Below are positions 17,450 to 26,154 of a stretch of DNA of 64,000 nt, piece after piece. The translations under genes were made by a program, and so were the position numbers. The notes beneath the pieces are model-generated. The model worked only from the letters and a program-made list of their open reading frames with translations, made no database searches and was not told where the DNA came from. Origin of the DNA: Phyllobacterium myrsinacearum (GTDB lineage: Bacteria; Pseudomonadota; Alphaproteobacteria; Rhizobiales; Rhizobiaceae); NCBI RefSeq assembly GCF_014138285.1, contig NZ_JACGXN010000016.1, forward strand, positions 54,188 through 118,187. Direction: 5' to 3'. Each line of letters begins with the position of its first letter. The first letter of the stretch is position 1.

Positions 17450-17826
17450 TTGCCAAGCTTCTTCAGCCATTCCTAATTCCAATTGCCTTCGTCGCCGGCC
17501 TTTTGCTGATGTTCTGCGGCTACGGTCTTTACGATACCTGGCTTGCCTATCCGGCGGTAAAGAAAGAGGCCCTCCAGGGCTATGTGCTTGAGACGACACT
17601 TATCGCAAAGCAGGCAGAGCTTGACGCTGTGCGCAGACAGATCGGCCTGCAGATGATCGCACAAAGTCAATTCGAAACAGTGCTGAAACACGTTCAGGAG
17701 CTCGCTGACGCGAACCAAGCACAAAACGCACAGGAAATAGCTGACTATGAAAAGAAGCTCGCTGACGCTGGCCGTAGCTGTCCTATCGACGCTGACGATA
17801 TTAAGTGGCTGCGGAACAGCAAGTAA
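17446..17826 (+). CDS. Inner-membrane spanin (Rz-like)
   Basis: A 126-residue protein with an N-terminal signal-anchor (FLIPIAFVAGLLLMFCGYGLYDTW, about residues 9-32) and a long periplasmic coiled coil (AKQAELDAVRRQIG, then HVQELADANQAQNAQEIADYEKKL). A lipoprotein gene begins inside it in another reading frame, the classical Rz/Rz1 nesting. Together they would link the inner and outer membranes and fuse them in the last step of lysis of a Gram-negative cell. Confidence 0.8.
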   Translation: MIAKLLQPFLIPIAFVAGLLLMFCGYGLYDTWLAYPAVKKEALQGYVLETTLIAKQAELDAVRRQIGLQMIAQSQFETVLKHVQELADANQAQNAQEIADYEKKLADAGRSCPIDADDIKWLRNSK

Positions 17827-18082
17827 GGAGCTGAAGGCAGCCGCTATCACGCAAGGAACCGTTGATGCTGGCCTTAATCTTCTGGATATGCCGCCTGATT
17901 GCCGAAAGACCGAGCAACACCCGCCGCTTGTTATCGGAATGGAAGCACTCACTGCGGCAAAGTTGGAGGGTCAAGCTCTCGATCGCCAGAATGCCCGGAC
18001 GAACCGCTGCAATGCTTATCAGGATCAGGTCCGGAAAGAACTCTCAGAATTAAGCCGGAAGATCAGGACGAAGACGGAGTAA
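17747..18082 (+). CDS. Outer-membrane lipoprotein spanin (Rz1-like)
   Basis: A 111-residue lipoprotein with a Sec signal and lipobox LSGC (LAVAVLSTLTILSGCGTASKE), so the mature protein would start at Cys22. Its first 80 bases overlap the Rz-like gene in another frame. At about 90 mature residues it is larger than lambda Rz1 and not especially proline-rich, but the nested arrangement is diagnostic. A terminator-like hairpin covers its stop codon. Confidence 0.8.
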   Translation: MKRSSLTLAVAVLSTLTILSGCGTASKELKAAAITQGTVDAGLNLLDMPPDCRKTEQHPPLVIGMEALTAAKLEGQALDRQNARTNRCNAYQDQVRKELSELSRKIRTKTE

Positions 18083-18100
18083 CGCCGTCTTTCGTTCATT
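18071..18100 (+). terminator. Terminator after lysis cassette
   Basis: AAGACGG (18071-18077) pairs with CCGTCTT (18085-18091) around a 7-base loop containing the Rz1-like stop codon. The following TTCGTTCATT is only moderately T-rich. Confidence 0.5.
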
Positions 18101-18151
18101 ACTATTCTTCTATTCTACTAAATAACACATATGACGAAACGAGGCAGGGAA

Positions 18152-20011
18152 ATGACTTCCGGATTTGACACAAAACGCTTTGTAGAAACCTACAATGATA
18201 CAGTAAATTTCCCGAACCTAACTGAAGTCGCTCTTGAACTTGGAATCTCTTATCAGACTGTCCGGAACAGGGCAGCAATTCTGCGCGGACAGAAAAAGCG
18301 TGACGCGACCGTTCCGGAATTGGTATCACGCGTCGTTAGCGCAAAGAAACCGGATAATGACAACTACGTTTCGCCGAAAGAGCACGCAAAGATCCGCGCT
18401 GATCGTCTGCGTGGTGAGGTCTCTGCCCTGGTGCAGAAATCACGCTATCCAGTCATCAATCCCGAAGCCATTGTCGTCGAAAGCTATGTTTCGATCATCT
18501 ATGACAGAATAAACGGCATCACCGCCGAGAAGGAAGGCACGCCGCGCACGTGGCTGACAGATACGTTGCGCGTTGAAGGCATCGAGGATCCGCGCGGACG
18601 CAAGTTTATCTTCACTTCTGCCCAGAACGACGCTGAGATCGATAGTCCATTCTGGAAGTCACTCAACACCTATGCAAATTTCATGGACGCCGACATCATT
18701 GTCGGTCCTTTGACCTATGAGACCCAATGGTGGAGTGAAAACAACCCAACCTCGCGAAACTACGCTTCGGAACTCGAGGAATTCCTCTGCTTCGGCCAAA
18801 TGGAGATCGGCAAGAACTTCGTTTTCTGCGGTGAAATGAACACGCTGCCGACCGCGCGCCGACCGATTTCGGATCTGACGACATACAGTCAAGGACGTTG
18901 GGCAGTGTTTCCGCATCCGATGCTTCAGCTCAAATCCATTCCTTCAACAGATCCGTCCGTTCAAGCACATCAGGTCATGACAACCGGTTCAGTCACCAAG
19001 CCGAAGATCATTCCGCGCAAGGCCGGTGTGAAGTCGATCTTCCATCAAGTGCTCGGCGCAACGATAGTCGAATTCGACCAAGACGGTGATGTGTTTTGCC
19101 GTCAGATTAACGCGGATGACGACGGCTCGTTCTATGAGCTGGAGTTCTTTGTCGATGGCGACCATATCGAACTTTGCGAAGGGCCTGTTGATGCAATCAC
19201 GGCGGGCGACATTCATATCACCAAAGCCGATCCGAAGAATGTCGAGGCCACTTTCGGTTTCAATCCTAAAACCCATGCGCCGGTTGCAGGCTCACTCCTT
19301 GGAACGATCCGCACCAAGAAGCTCTTTGCGCATGACATCCACGATAACGAGCGCCGCAATCATCACCATGTTCACGACAACGCCTATTCATTTGAAATGG
19401 CAGTGCGTGGTCGAGATAGCGTCCAAGAAGAGGTCGGCGAGACTGTTGATTTCCTTTCCTACCTGAAGCATCTGGTTGAAGAAGTGGTTGTCGTCGAATC
19501 CAATCACGATCTGGCCTTAGAGCGATATGTCCGCGAAGGGCGCTACCGAAATGACGGTATCAATATCCGCTACGGGATGAAACTCGAGGATGCCTATCTT
19601 GCCTGGCGCGAGGAAGCGGCGCTTGATCTCGACAGCGGCCGCAAGCCACGCACCTTCTCGTTGCTCGAATGGGCTGTGCGTGATCTCGGCGGTTCCGATC
19701 TGGACGGCATAACTTGGGTGCATGACGGCCAGTCCCACAAGGTCAACGGCATCGAATGCGGTCATCATGGTTTTCGCGGCGCCAACGGTGCTCGAGGATC
19801 GGTTGCAGGCTACGCGCAGCTCGGTGTTAAGATGACCATCGGCGATAAGCATTCCCCTGAGATCCTTGACGGCGTATATGTCGCCGGCGTCATGGCCCTT
19901 CAAATGGGCTATAACAAAGGCCCGTCCGGTTGGGCTGTCACCAACGTAATTCAATATCCCAACGGAAAGCGCACTCTGGTAACTCTTCAGAACGGCAAAT
20001 GGCGTGCTTGA
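18152..20011 (+). CDS. HTH plus metallophosphoesterase-like protein, T5 A1-like
   Basis: About 619 residues. ATG 18152 is preferred to ATG 18131 because GAGG stands seven bases before it. An N-terminal helix-turn-helix (NLTEVALELGISYQTVRNRAAI, near 20-42) is followed by a long middle part. A calcineurin-like region carries DIHD (near 394), SNHD (near 450, replacing GNHD) and GHHG (near 537, replacing GHxH). This combination recalls phage T5 A1-type proteins linked to DNA transfer and host DNA degradation. Metal-ligand spacing is imperfect, so nuclease activity is inference. Palindrome copy 7 follows its stop. Confidence 0.55.
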   Translation: MTSGFDTKRFVETYNDTVNFPNLTEVALELGISYQTVRNRAAILRGQKKRDATVPELVSRVVSAKKPDNDNYVSPKEHAKIRADRLRGEVSALVQKSRYPVINPEAIVVESYVSIIYDRINGITAEKEGTPRTWLTDTLRVEGIEDPRGRKFIFTSAQNDAEIDSPFWKSLNTYANFMDADIIVGPLTYETQWWSENNPTSRNYASELEEFLCFGQMEIGKNFVFCGEMNTLPTARRPISDLTTYSQGRWAVFPHPMLQLKSIPSTDPSVQAHQVMTTGSVTKPKIIPRKAGVKSIFHQVLGATIVEFDQDGDVFCRQINADDDGSFYELEFFVDGDHIELCEGPVDAITAGDIHITKADPKNVEATFGFNPKTHAPVAGSLLGTIRTKKLFAHDIHDNERRNHHHVHDNAYSFEMAVRGRDSVQEEVGETVDFLSYLKHLVEEVVVVESNHDLALERYVREGRYRNDGINIRYGMKLEDAYLAWREEAALDLDSGRKPRTFSLLEWAVRDLGGSDLDGITWVHDGQSHKVNGIECGHHGFRGANGARGSVAGYAQLGVKMTIGDKHSPEILDGVYVAGVMALQMGYNKGPSGWAVTNVIQYPNGKRTLVTLQNGKWRA

Positions 20012-20014
20012 TAG

Positions 20015-20032
20015 TAAGTCATTATTGATTTA
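20015..20032. promoter_or_regulatory. Dispersed operator palindrome, copy 7
   Basis: TAAGTCATTATTGATTTA, four bases after the A1-like stop and ahead of the side tail fibre operon. Confidence 0.8.
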
Positions 20033-20060
20033 CTATTAATCACAATTTCTCGGAGATATT

Positions 20061-20411
20061 ATGAGCACTCGCAAGGTCAAATCCAAAGCAATTCGAGCCG
20101 GTTACGATTGGAGCATCCGCATCAACTTTGCAGGCTCGAGTGTCAGTTTCCCCTCGACGGCAACATTCGTTGCTCAAGTGCGCCGAGATCCGACGGCAAC
20201 GGATATTCTTGCGACGATGACGACGGCTGACCTCGGTGTGCAGCGCGTAGACACAAACACGATTGATCTTGTGCTCGCCGGCTACAAGACAGTCAACTGG
20301 CCCGAGCGCACCGCTTACATTGACGTGGTGCGCACTGACGGCGGAATTCAGCATCTTGGCTTCTCGCTTGCGGTTCCCGTTATCCTTCCAATTACTCGAG
20401 GCGTTTCATAA
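20061..20411 (+). CDS. Fibre-operon protein of unknown function
   Basis: A 116-residue beta-rich protein (GYDWSIRINFAGSSVSFPSTATFVAQVRRD...) with CGGAGA before ATG 20061. The even strand pattern and absence of helices suggest a small immunoglobulin-like or baseplate-adaptor fold that could join the following fibre to the tail. The stop shares a base with the fibre start (TAATG), implying translational coupling and matched amounts. Name withheld because no motif identifies the family. Confidence 0.6.
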   Translation: MSTRKVKSKAIRAGYDWSIRINFAGSSVSFPSTATFVAQVRRDPTATDILATMTTADLGVQRVDTNTIDLVLAGYKTVNWPERTAYIDVVRTDGGIQHLGFSLAVPVILPITRGVS

Positions 20412-23311
20412 TGGAAGAAATTCGCGTTAGCCTCGGCATTCAAGACTTAGATCTTGAGGGCAACGGTCCGGACATGGCCGAAATCACGATCAACACTGAC
20501 GCCGCTTTGATCGAGATTACCGGTAATGGCCCAGACCAACCTGAAATCATCATTCAGCCGTCCGGTGCGCCTGGTCCAACCGGATCGATCACGCCTGAGC
20601 TTGTTGCTTTGCGCAACGAGGCAAATGCATCCCGCGATGCGGCGCATACCTCTGAAGTGAACTCTGCTGCGTCCGCGACGACGGCATCAGGCGCAAAGTC
20701 CGATGCGGCTGCATCTGCGGCAGCCGCCAAGGCATCAAAGGATACCGCGGTGTCGTCGGAAGCCGGGGCCATCTCAGCAAAGAACGCCGCGTCCGCTTCG
20801 GCGACCGCAGCTTCTGGGTCCGCCACGTTGGCTGATCAAGCTGCTGATGACTCGGTTGCCGCACTTGCCGCATCCGAAACTGCTCGCGATGTAGCGGTTC
20901 AGGCTAAATCAGATAGCGTGTCCGCCCGGAACGAGTCTGTTCAAGCTCGCGACCAAGCTGTGCAAACGGTGACCGATATTAATGCGGCACGCGACGCGGC
21001 AATTGCGGCGAAAAATGCTGCGGCAGCGAGCGAAACCAACAGTAAGGCCAGTTCCGAAAGCGCTTCAGCTTCCGCAGCTTCAGCCGGTTCGAGCAAGACT
21101 GCCGCTGAAACAGCGGCTACTTCCGCAAACGATGCGAAAGCCGCGGCAGCTCAGAGCCAAGCGAGTGCGCTAGAAAGCAAGAATACTGCCTCACAGGCGG
21201 CGTCCACGGCGACAAGTGCGCGAGATAGTGCATTGGCCGCTCGCGCAGACGCAGCGGGTGCCAAAGATGGTGCCGTTACTGCGCGTGGAGAGGCCGAGGC
21301 ATTCTCTCAGACGGCACTTCAGGCGAAGAGCGAAGCAGAAGCCTCGAAATCCTCAGCGCATCAATCCGCTCTCGACGCCGCAGCCAGTGCCACTCAAGTC
21401 GCTGACAAACAGGCAAAATCAGAAAAGAACCAACCTGGCGGATATGCTGGGTTGGATGCCACTGGTAAGCTCGATAAAGAACAGCTTCCGCCGCTAGGTG
21501 GCCTAGCTGGCAAAGAGAGTATTTCAACGGGCGATATCGATAATAAGGCGGTTACGCTTGCAAAGCAGGCCGACGTGGCGTCTGGCGTTATTATGGGCCG
21601 AGTATCAGCGGGCTCGGGCTCTCAAGAAGCGTTGACGAAAGCTCAGGTAAGAGATGCTCTCAGCATCTCCAACGTCAACAATACGTCCGATGCTGATAAG
21701 CCGATCTCGACTGCGCAGGCAGCTGTAAATGCTACCAAAGCGCCGCTCGCTTCGCCAGTTTTCACAGATACTCCAACAGTTCCGACTGCCGCAGTATCGA
21801 ATGACAGCAAACAGATTGCGAACACCGCTTACGTTCAGCAGGAGCTGCGCAAGCTCATCGGCTCAGCTCCAGCCGAACTGGACACAATTTATGAACTTGC
21901 GGCAAAGCTGCAGGAGAGTGGATCCGCCATTGGTGCCATCAACACTAGCCTAGCGCTGAAGATGGAAAAGGCGAACAATCTTTCGGATCTGGCCGATGTT
22001 GCGGTCGCTCGCACGAACCTTGGTCTCGGCACAGCGGCAACGAAAGCTGTTGCGGATTTTGCGGCTTCAACCCACGATCACGCTGCCGCTACCGCTTCGG
22101 CATCCGGATTTATGACGTCCGCGCAATTCACCAAGCTTAGCGGGATCGAAGTAAATGCGGATGTAACCAAGCAGTCCAACGTAGTTGCGGCGCTCCAAAC
22201 TCTAACCGTCATTGATCCTGCAGACTCAACAATGATGTTCGGTCAGGATCGAAAATGGACTTGGCTGTCCGCTAAGAACCTTTTGAAGAACTATTTTGAT
22301 ACCATCTATCAAAAGGCATTGGGATACGTTGCCGTGAATAAGGCCGGCGACACTATGACCGGCAATCTGTCCGTAAAGGTCGGAACAGGCGGCTCCGTCC
22401 AGCTGTGCGGCGCGGTAGATGCAAATCCTGGCTACGTTTCCTTCCATAAACCTGACGGGACTCGCGCCGGATATATCGGTTACTATAACGGCACGCGCGT
22501 TAACTTGGCAGCAGAGGGCGGATTTACCGGACACAACTTCAACGGTGACATAAATGTTGACGGTGGTCCGATCTATACAAAGAATGGCTTTTACGCACGA
22601 GCCCTATCTGCGGCTGCAAATGCTCATCTGTGGCTGCAAGGTCCAGGTAATGAAGATCGTGCCGTCATTTACGCGGATACTAACAACAATCTCAATCTCC
22701 GAGTTGCTGGCTGGGCAAACTGGCAAATTCGCGCAGATAATACGCTCGCAGGACATCCAAAGGCAGCCTGGATGGGGCAAAACGATGCTGGCGCTTCTTT
22801 ACTAATTCAGAACAATGGCGGCACAGGTGACGCCAATCTTGCGATGCAGGCCTTTGTTTGCACCGGCGCATACGGCATTAAAATAGGACTGCGCGCTGAC
22901 GGATATTATGGTCTCGGCGGTTGGTCCGCTGCGCCGTGGCGTTGGTATTCCGCCCCGAGCGGCGACATGACAGCATCGGGAAACGTAATTGCATACTCTG
23001 ATCCGCGCCTGAAAGACGATGTCAGTAATATTGAAAATGCTTTGGAAATCGTTCGAAAACTGAACGGTGTTCGCTTCACCTGGAATCACAAAACCAAATT
23101 GATCGGCCGACCGGGACAGCGAGATATCGGCGTTCTGGCTGACGAGGTTGAAGCCGTTCTTCCTGAGATCGTAGGTCGTTCAATGCCGGATCAGGACAAT
23201 GACAATGAGGAATGGAAGATGGTCGCTTACGACAAGATGGTGCCAGTCTTGATCGAAGCTATCAAGGAATTGGCTGAAAAAGTGGAGCGCCTCGAAAATG
23301 ACGCTGCCTAG
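20411..23311 (+). CDS. Side tail fibre with C-terminal S74 intramolecular chaperone
   Basis: A 966-residue fibre. Residues about 70-330 are a long Ala/Ser-rich coiled-coil shaft of heptad-like repeats (AASAAAAKASKDTAVSSEAG). A lambda Stf-like region follows, then a beta-rich receptor part. The last about 105 residues match the peptidase S74 chaperone: YSDPRLKDDV holds the Ser/Lys dyad region, followed by DIGVLADEVEAVLPEIV and a terminal helix. S74 domains fold the trimer and are then cleaved off. The next gene begins inside its last codons. Confidence 0.9.
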   Translation: MEEIRVSLGIQDLDLEGNGPDMAEITINTDAALIEITGNGPDQPEIIIQPSGAPGPTGSITPELVALRNEANASRDAAHTSEVNSAASATTASGAKSDAAASAAAAKASKDTAVSSEAGAISAKNAASASATAASGSATLADQAADDSVAALAASETARDVAVQAKSDSVSARNESVQARDQAVQTVTDINAARDAAIAAKNAAAASETNSKASSESASASAASAGSSKTAAETAATSANDAKAAAAQSQASALESKNTASQAASTATSARDSALAARADAAGAKDGAVTARGEAEAFSQTALQAKSEAEASKSSAHQSALDAAASATQVADKQAKSEKNQPGGYAGLDATGKLDKEQLPPLGGLAGKESISTGDIDNKAVTLAKQADVASGVIMGRVSAGSGSQEALTKAQVRDALSISNVNNTSDADKPISTAQAAVNATKAPLASPVFTDTPTVPTAAVSNDSKQIANTAYVQQELRKLIGSAPAELDTIYELAAKLQESGSAIGAINTSLALKMEKANNLSDLADVAVARTNLGLGTAATKAVADFAASTHDHAAATASASGFMTSAQFTKLSGIEVNADVTKQSNVVAALQTLTVIDPADSTMMFGQDRKWTWLSAKNLLKNYFDTIYQKALGYVAVNKAGDTMTGNLSVKVGTGGSVQLCGAVDANPGYVSFHKPDGTRAGYIGYYNGTRVNLAAEGGFTGHNFNGDINVDGGPIYTKNGFYARALSAAANAHLWLQGPGNEDRAVIYADTNNNLNLRVAGWANWQIRADNTLAGHPKAAWMGQNDAGASLLIQNNGGTGDANLAMQAFVCTGAYGIKIGLRADGYYGLGGWSAAPWRWYSAPSGDMTASGNVIAYSDPRLKDDVSNIENALEIVRKLNGVRFTWNHKTKLIGRPGQRDIGVLADEVEAVLPEIVGRSMPDQDNDNEEWKMVAYDKMVPVLIEAIKELAEKVERLENDAA

Positions 23312-23783
23312 TTCCGGCGCAATGCACGCCTGGATCATCAACGGTGAGCTAGGGCGTGCAGGAAACGCTTACTTTCATATGGGAGATGGTGCCACGCGTG
23401 CACTCGCAGGAGTTCCGTCCGGTGGTTATGGAATGAATAGCTTCTTCGGCAAGTCAGTCTATCGGGTTGCCACCATCACCTGCGGCACGGACACCGTAGG
23501 TGGATATGGTTATTCCAGCGAAGGCATCCAGATGGGCAGCATGAACCAGCAGCCGGATCCAAGCAGGACAATCACGCAGGCGGGTTACAGTGTTGCTGGT
23601 CAGATCGTCATAGTGTTCGTTGGAAATCACGTAGCTTGGGCAAACTCCGTTAATGTGATCATCGACGGTGTGGCAAGATCTAAAAATGGTGCCACTTATG
23701 ACAGCTATGATAGGACGTCGATCGTTCTACCAGGCTTTTACGGTTGGTTAAATGGCGAACAGCACACACTCACCTTCAGCTAA
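23298..23783 (+). CDS. Beta-rich fibre-associated protein
   Basis: A 161-residue protein beginning MTLPSSGAMHAWIINGELGR, overlapping the fibre gene by 14 bases. It is rich in glycine, serine and tyrosine (VPSGGYGMNSFFGKS, GGYGYSSEGIQMGS), which is common in fibre-tip or adhesin-like proteins. The translational overlap with the S74 fibre implies co-assembly, perhaps as a tip or cap. No catalytic residues are evident and I do not recognise the family. Confidence 0.6.
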   Translation: MTLPSSGAMHAWIINGELGRAGNAYFHMGDGATRALAGVPSGGYGMNSFFGKSVYRVATITCGTDTVGGYGYSSEGIQMGSMNQQPDPSRTITQAGYSVAGQIVIVFVGNHVAWANSVNVIIDGVARSKNGATYDSYDRTSIVLPGFYGWLNGEQHTLTFS

Positions 23784-23807
23784 GACAATCTCCAGACTGG
23801 ATAAATA

Positions 23808-24137
23808 ATGAACTTTAAATTCCGTCGCGACTATCAGAACAAGCAGGATGAGACGATCACGGTCCTCTACATTCCAGAAGACGCGCGATGCAATCCGCTC
23901 GCGCTCGTATTCAAATATAGTGATTTCAAGACACAAGAAGAACTGGACCGCTTCATACTTGCGCACGCGCCCCTAGAAGCTTGGCAACGCGCCATCGACA
24001 ACGCGAACCAAATTGAGTTTGAGATTGGCAACGTCGAGGCGACTGCAGAAGACGTCCAAAAGGCGCGCGATGCGCTTGGGTCGACTGCGACTGACATGCA
24101 ATCAACGGTCGAGCAAAATCTTGAGTCAAGTAATTAA
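23808..24137 (+). CDS. Small fibre-operon protein, possible chaperone
   Basis: A 109-residue soluble protein (MNFKFRRDYQNKQDETITVLY...). Its first half is strand-forming and its second half is helical and acidic (AIDNANQIEFEIGNVEATAEDVQKARDAL). It is the last gene of the fibre operon, the usual place for a fibre assembly protein. An alternative is a minor structural protein. Its 3' end is followed by two copies of the dispersed palindrome before the replication genes start. Confidence 0.5.
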   Translation: MNFKFRRDYQNKQDETITVLYIPEDARCNPLALVFKYSDFKTQEELDRFILAHAPLEAWQRAIDNANQIEFEIGNVEATAEDVQKARDALGSTATDMQSTVEQNLESSN

Positions 24138-24155
24138 TCAATCAACACTGACTTA
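24138..24155. promoter_or_regulatory. Dispersed operator palindrome, copy 8
   Basis: TCAATCAACACTGACTTA, first of a tandem pair with centres 29 bp apart, at the boundary between structural and replication genes. Confidence 0.7.
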
Positions 24156-24166
24156 TTTATTGTAGA

Positions 24167-24184
24167 TCAATCAACATTGATCGA
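24167..24184. promoter_or_regulatory. Dispersed operator palindrome, copy 9
   Basis: TCAATCAACATTGATCGA, second of the tandem pair. The right half is degenerate (TGATCGA). It lies about 45 bases before the phoH start. Confidence 0.65.
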
Positions 24185-24227
24185 CTATCATGAGAGGGTA
24201 AATTGCATCTCCCATTTGGAGCTTTCC

Positions 24228-25061
24228 ATGACATCCCAGAAGAGAAAACCCGTCGCTCGCCAAGATCGCCGGAGCAAACGCGATTATTCCAACGACAACT
24301 TTCTTACGCTGGTTAAAAAGGAGTCTGAACAGCGTCGCCGTCCGGTTCAAGCCATCAAGGGTGAAATCAAGCCGCTTAATGACAAGCAGCGGGCTTATGA
24401 TGCCGCAATGAAATCCTCCGATGTTGTATTCGGCATTGGACCAGCCGGCACAGGCAAGACCTGGTTCTCGGTCGTGCGTGCAGCGCAGGCTCTACGAGAT
24501 GGAGAAATCGAAAAGATTGTTCTTACTCGTCCAGCCGTCGAGGCAGGGGAGACAATGGGCTTTCTACCTGGCGAACTAGAGGAGAAGTTCGAACCCTATA
24601 TTCGCCCAGTGCGTGACGCTCTCGAGGAGGCTCTCGGCTCATCCCACGTTGAAATGTATTTAAAGAATGGCAAGATCGAGGCTCGGCCGCTTGCCTACCT
24701 ACGTGGGGCTTCGATTAAGAATGCCTGGCTAATCGCCGATGAAATGCAGAACGCGACCATTCCGCAATTTAAGATGCTTCTGACCCGTATCGGCGAAAGT
24801 TCCAAGTTCATCATCAACGGCGATCCGCGCCAGAGCGATCTTCCGGCTGGCAAGTCCGGTCTCTTAGATGCTGTTCGCCGATCCAAGGGCTTCGCCGAGG
24901 TTTCGCTTGTCGAGTTCGGTCATGACGATATCGTCCGGTCTGGATTGTGCCAGAAATTTGCGCGTGCTTACGACACTCCTGAGAACGATTGCTATAACGC
25001 AGTATGTAATGAAACAGACAGCGGATTGCATCGGACACTGACTTATGGAGTTAACACGTAA
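24228..25061 (+). CDS. phoH: PhoH-like ATPase
   Basis: 277 residues from ATG 24228 (GGAG seven bases upstream; an in-frame TTG at 24177 lies in the palindrome and lacks a site). After a basic N-terminus come Walker A GPAGTGKTW (near 70-78), LTRPAVEAGETMGFLPGE, Walker B-like IADEMQNAT and sensor region IINGDPRQSD, all standard for PhoH/PhoL-type P-loop ATPases. These occur widely in phages and are linked to RNA metabolism through an RNA helicase-like activity. It overlaps the next gene by 17 bases and opens the replication region. Confidence 0.9.
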   Translation: MTSQKRKPVARQDRRSKRDYSNDNFLTLVKKESEQRRRPVQAIKGEIKPLNDKQRAYDAAMKSSDVVFGIGPAGTGKTWFSVVRAAQALRDGEIEKIVLTRPAVEAGETMGFLPGELEEKFEPYIRPVRDALEEALGSSHVEMYLKNGKIEARPLAYLRGASIKNAWLIADEMQNATIPQFKMLLTRIGESSKFIINGDPRQSDLPAGKSGLLDAVRRSKGFAEVSLVEFGHDDIVRSGLCQKFARAYDTPENDCYNAVCNETDSGLHRTLTYGVNT

Positions 25062-25761
25062 TACACATGACGCCAGAATGTCGCCCCTAGAGGACGACAT
25101 TCTGGTTTGGCACATCGTCGGTAAACCTTTGCTTGAACACGAACTGGAGCTCTTCGCATCCAAGTGGTTCGACTATCGTGAATTGACCCCGCTCGCGGCA
25201 ACCCGCCGTTACATCGACGTTTACGGGGAAATCTACAAGCGCCATTTCGCCGAAAATCTGGACAGCAGAGCCGCTCAATATGTCAAACCACTCACTGTCG
25301 AAAAGGTGTTTGACGGTCTTGCCCAAGGCTTGCGCAAATACAAGCGATGGTTCATCGGATTTTGGCGTGGCCGCCAGGTCGCTGACGCACTTGGGATGCC
25401 CTATCATCTCTACATCGACCTCGCACTGAAGTTCCGGATGCGATACTGGAATCAGCGCCACCTTCCACAGCCGGAACATCTATTTGGCGAACTCGACGTC
25501 GAGAAGATTCAAAAGCGTTGGGAGGAGATGCAGTCAACGCGTCTCTATCTGTCGGACGAGCCAGCTTACATAATGCAAAATTATCGCGGAATCGGCCATC
25601 AGGACGATTATCACGAGTGGCTAATGAAGCAGGCGGGACTGCGTTCCAATCCGCCTGAGTTTCTGGCGCGTTTTGTCAATGACGACTTGCTGCCCTTGGA
25701 GAAGATTGAGAACCGCTATGACGATTTCATGGTCGAGCGCGTCAATCGCTATCTCCAGTAA
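25045..25761 (+). CDS. Unknown conserved-looking phage protein
   Basis: A 238-residue protein rich in aromatic and charged residues (FASKWFDYRELTPLAATRRYIDVYGEIYKRHF, interrupted by no obvious motif). It is predicted mostly helical and has no membrane segment. A second possible start is the in-frame ATG at 25078. Sandwiched between phoH and an Sm-like gene, it probably belongs to early host take-over or RNA metabolism, but I do not recognise a family and assign no activity. Confidence 0.55.
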   Translation: MELTRNTHDARMSPLEDDILVWHIVGKPLLEHELELFASKWFDYRELTPLAATRRYIDVYGEIYKRHFAENLDSRAAQYVKPLTVEKVFDGLAQGLRKYKRWFIGFWRGRQVADALGMPYHLYIDLALKFRMRYWNQRHLPQPEHLFGELDVEKIQKRWEEMQSTRLYLSDEPAYIMQNYRGIGHQDDYHEWLMKQAGLRSNPPEFLARFVNDDLLPLEKIENRYDDFMVERVNRYLQ

Positions 25762-25764
25762 CAC

Positions 25765-25786
25765 TCCTACGAGCAAACGCTATAAT
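25765..25786 (+). promoter_or_regulatory. Phage-type promoter before the Sm-like gene
   Basis: TCCT (25765-25768), ten bases, then GC-TATAAT (25779-25786). It is preceded by AGTAACAC. No canonical TTGAC -35 is present. Confidence 0.6.
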
Positions 25787-25821
25787 TGAACACAGACGCA
25801 CGATAAGCGAAGGATTTTGAT

Positions 25822-26154
25822 ATGCGCGAACAATTCAACAAACAACAGGTTTTCGACCTTCGAGACAAGCAGGCTGCACGTCCTGTGCGTCAGAAGCTCG
25901 GGTTTCCTGGCAAGAGCAAAGAGAAGCGCTGGTCCCATCAGGATGATCTGGATCGCCTCGTTGGTAAAGAAATCAGCGTTGCGATAATCCTGTCAGGTGT
26001 CGAAAAGTATGTGAAGGGCACGCTACTTGCTGCCGATCAATACTTCATCAAGCTATCACTTCCATTGGTGGATTTGATGACTGGCTCTCCGGTCGATAAT
26101 TCTATTCGTGTATATAGTAAATCAATTATTATTTACTTTTCTGAGGTTAAGTAA
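25822..26154 (+). CDS. Small protein with Sm/Hfq-like pattern
   Basis: A 110-residue protein. After a basic tail, residues about 45-108 show the strand pattern of Sm folds. There is a helix (DDLDRLVGKE), then ISVAIILSGVEKYVKGTLLAADQYFIKLSL with the G-x-L-x-x-x-D turn typical of Sm1, and an Sm2-like KSIIIYF near the end. Hfq is a hexameric RNA chaperone of this fold. This is pattern recognition, not proof. The last codons coincide with palindrome copy 10, which may explain that copy's single mismatch. Confidence 0.45.
   Translation: MREQFNKQQVFDLRDKQAARPVRQKLGFPGKSKEKRWSHQDDLDRLVGKEISVAIILSGVEKYVKGTLLAADQYFIKLSLPLVDLMTGSPVDNSIRVYSKSIIIYFSEVK
26118..26135. promoter_or_regulatory. Dispersed operator palindrome, copy 10
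   Basis: TAAATCAATTATTATTTA, with one mismatch in the right half. It lies within the last codons of the Sm-like gene and 20 bases before the helicase start; TATATAG lies just upstream. Confidence 0.65.

Noticed and set aside
20600..21420. Ala/Ser-rich repeats as an expanded DNA repeat
   Set aside because: The DNA is not tandemly repeated; these are degenerate coiled-coil heptads normal in side tail fibres.
24177..24227. Earlier TTG start for phoH (likewise TTG starts at 1161, 16716 and 62099)
   Set aside because: Each lies in a palindrome copy without a ribosome site, whereas a downstream ATG is better placed.
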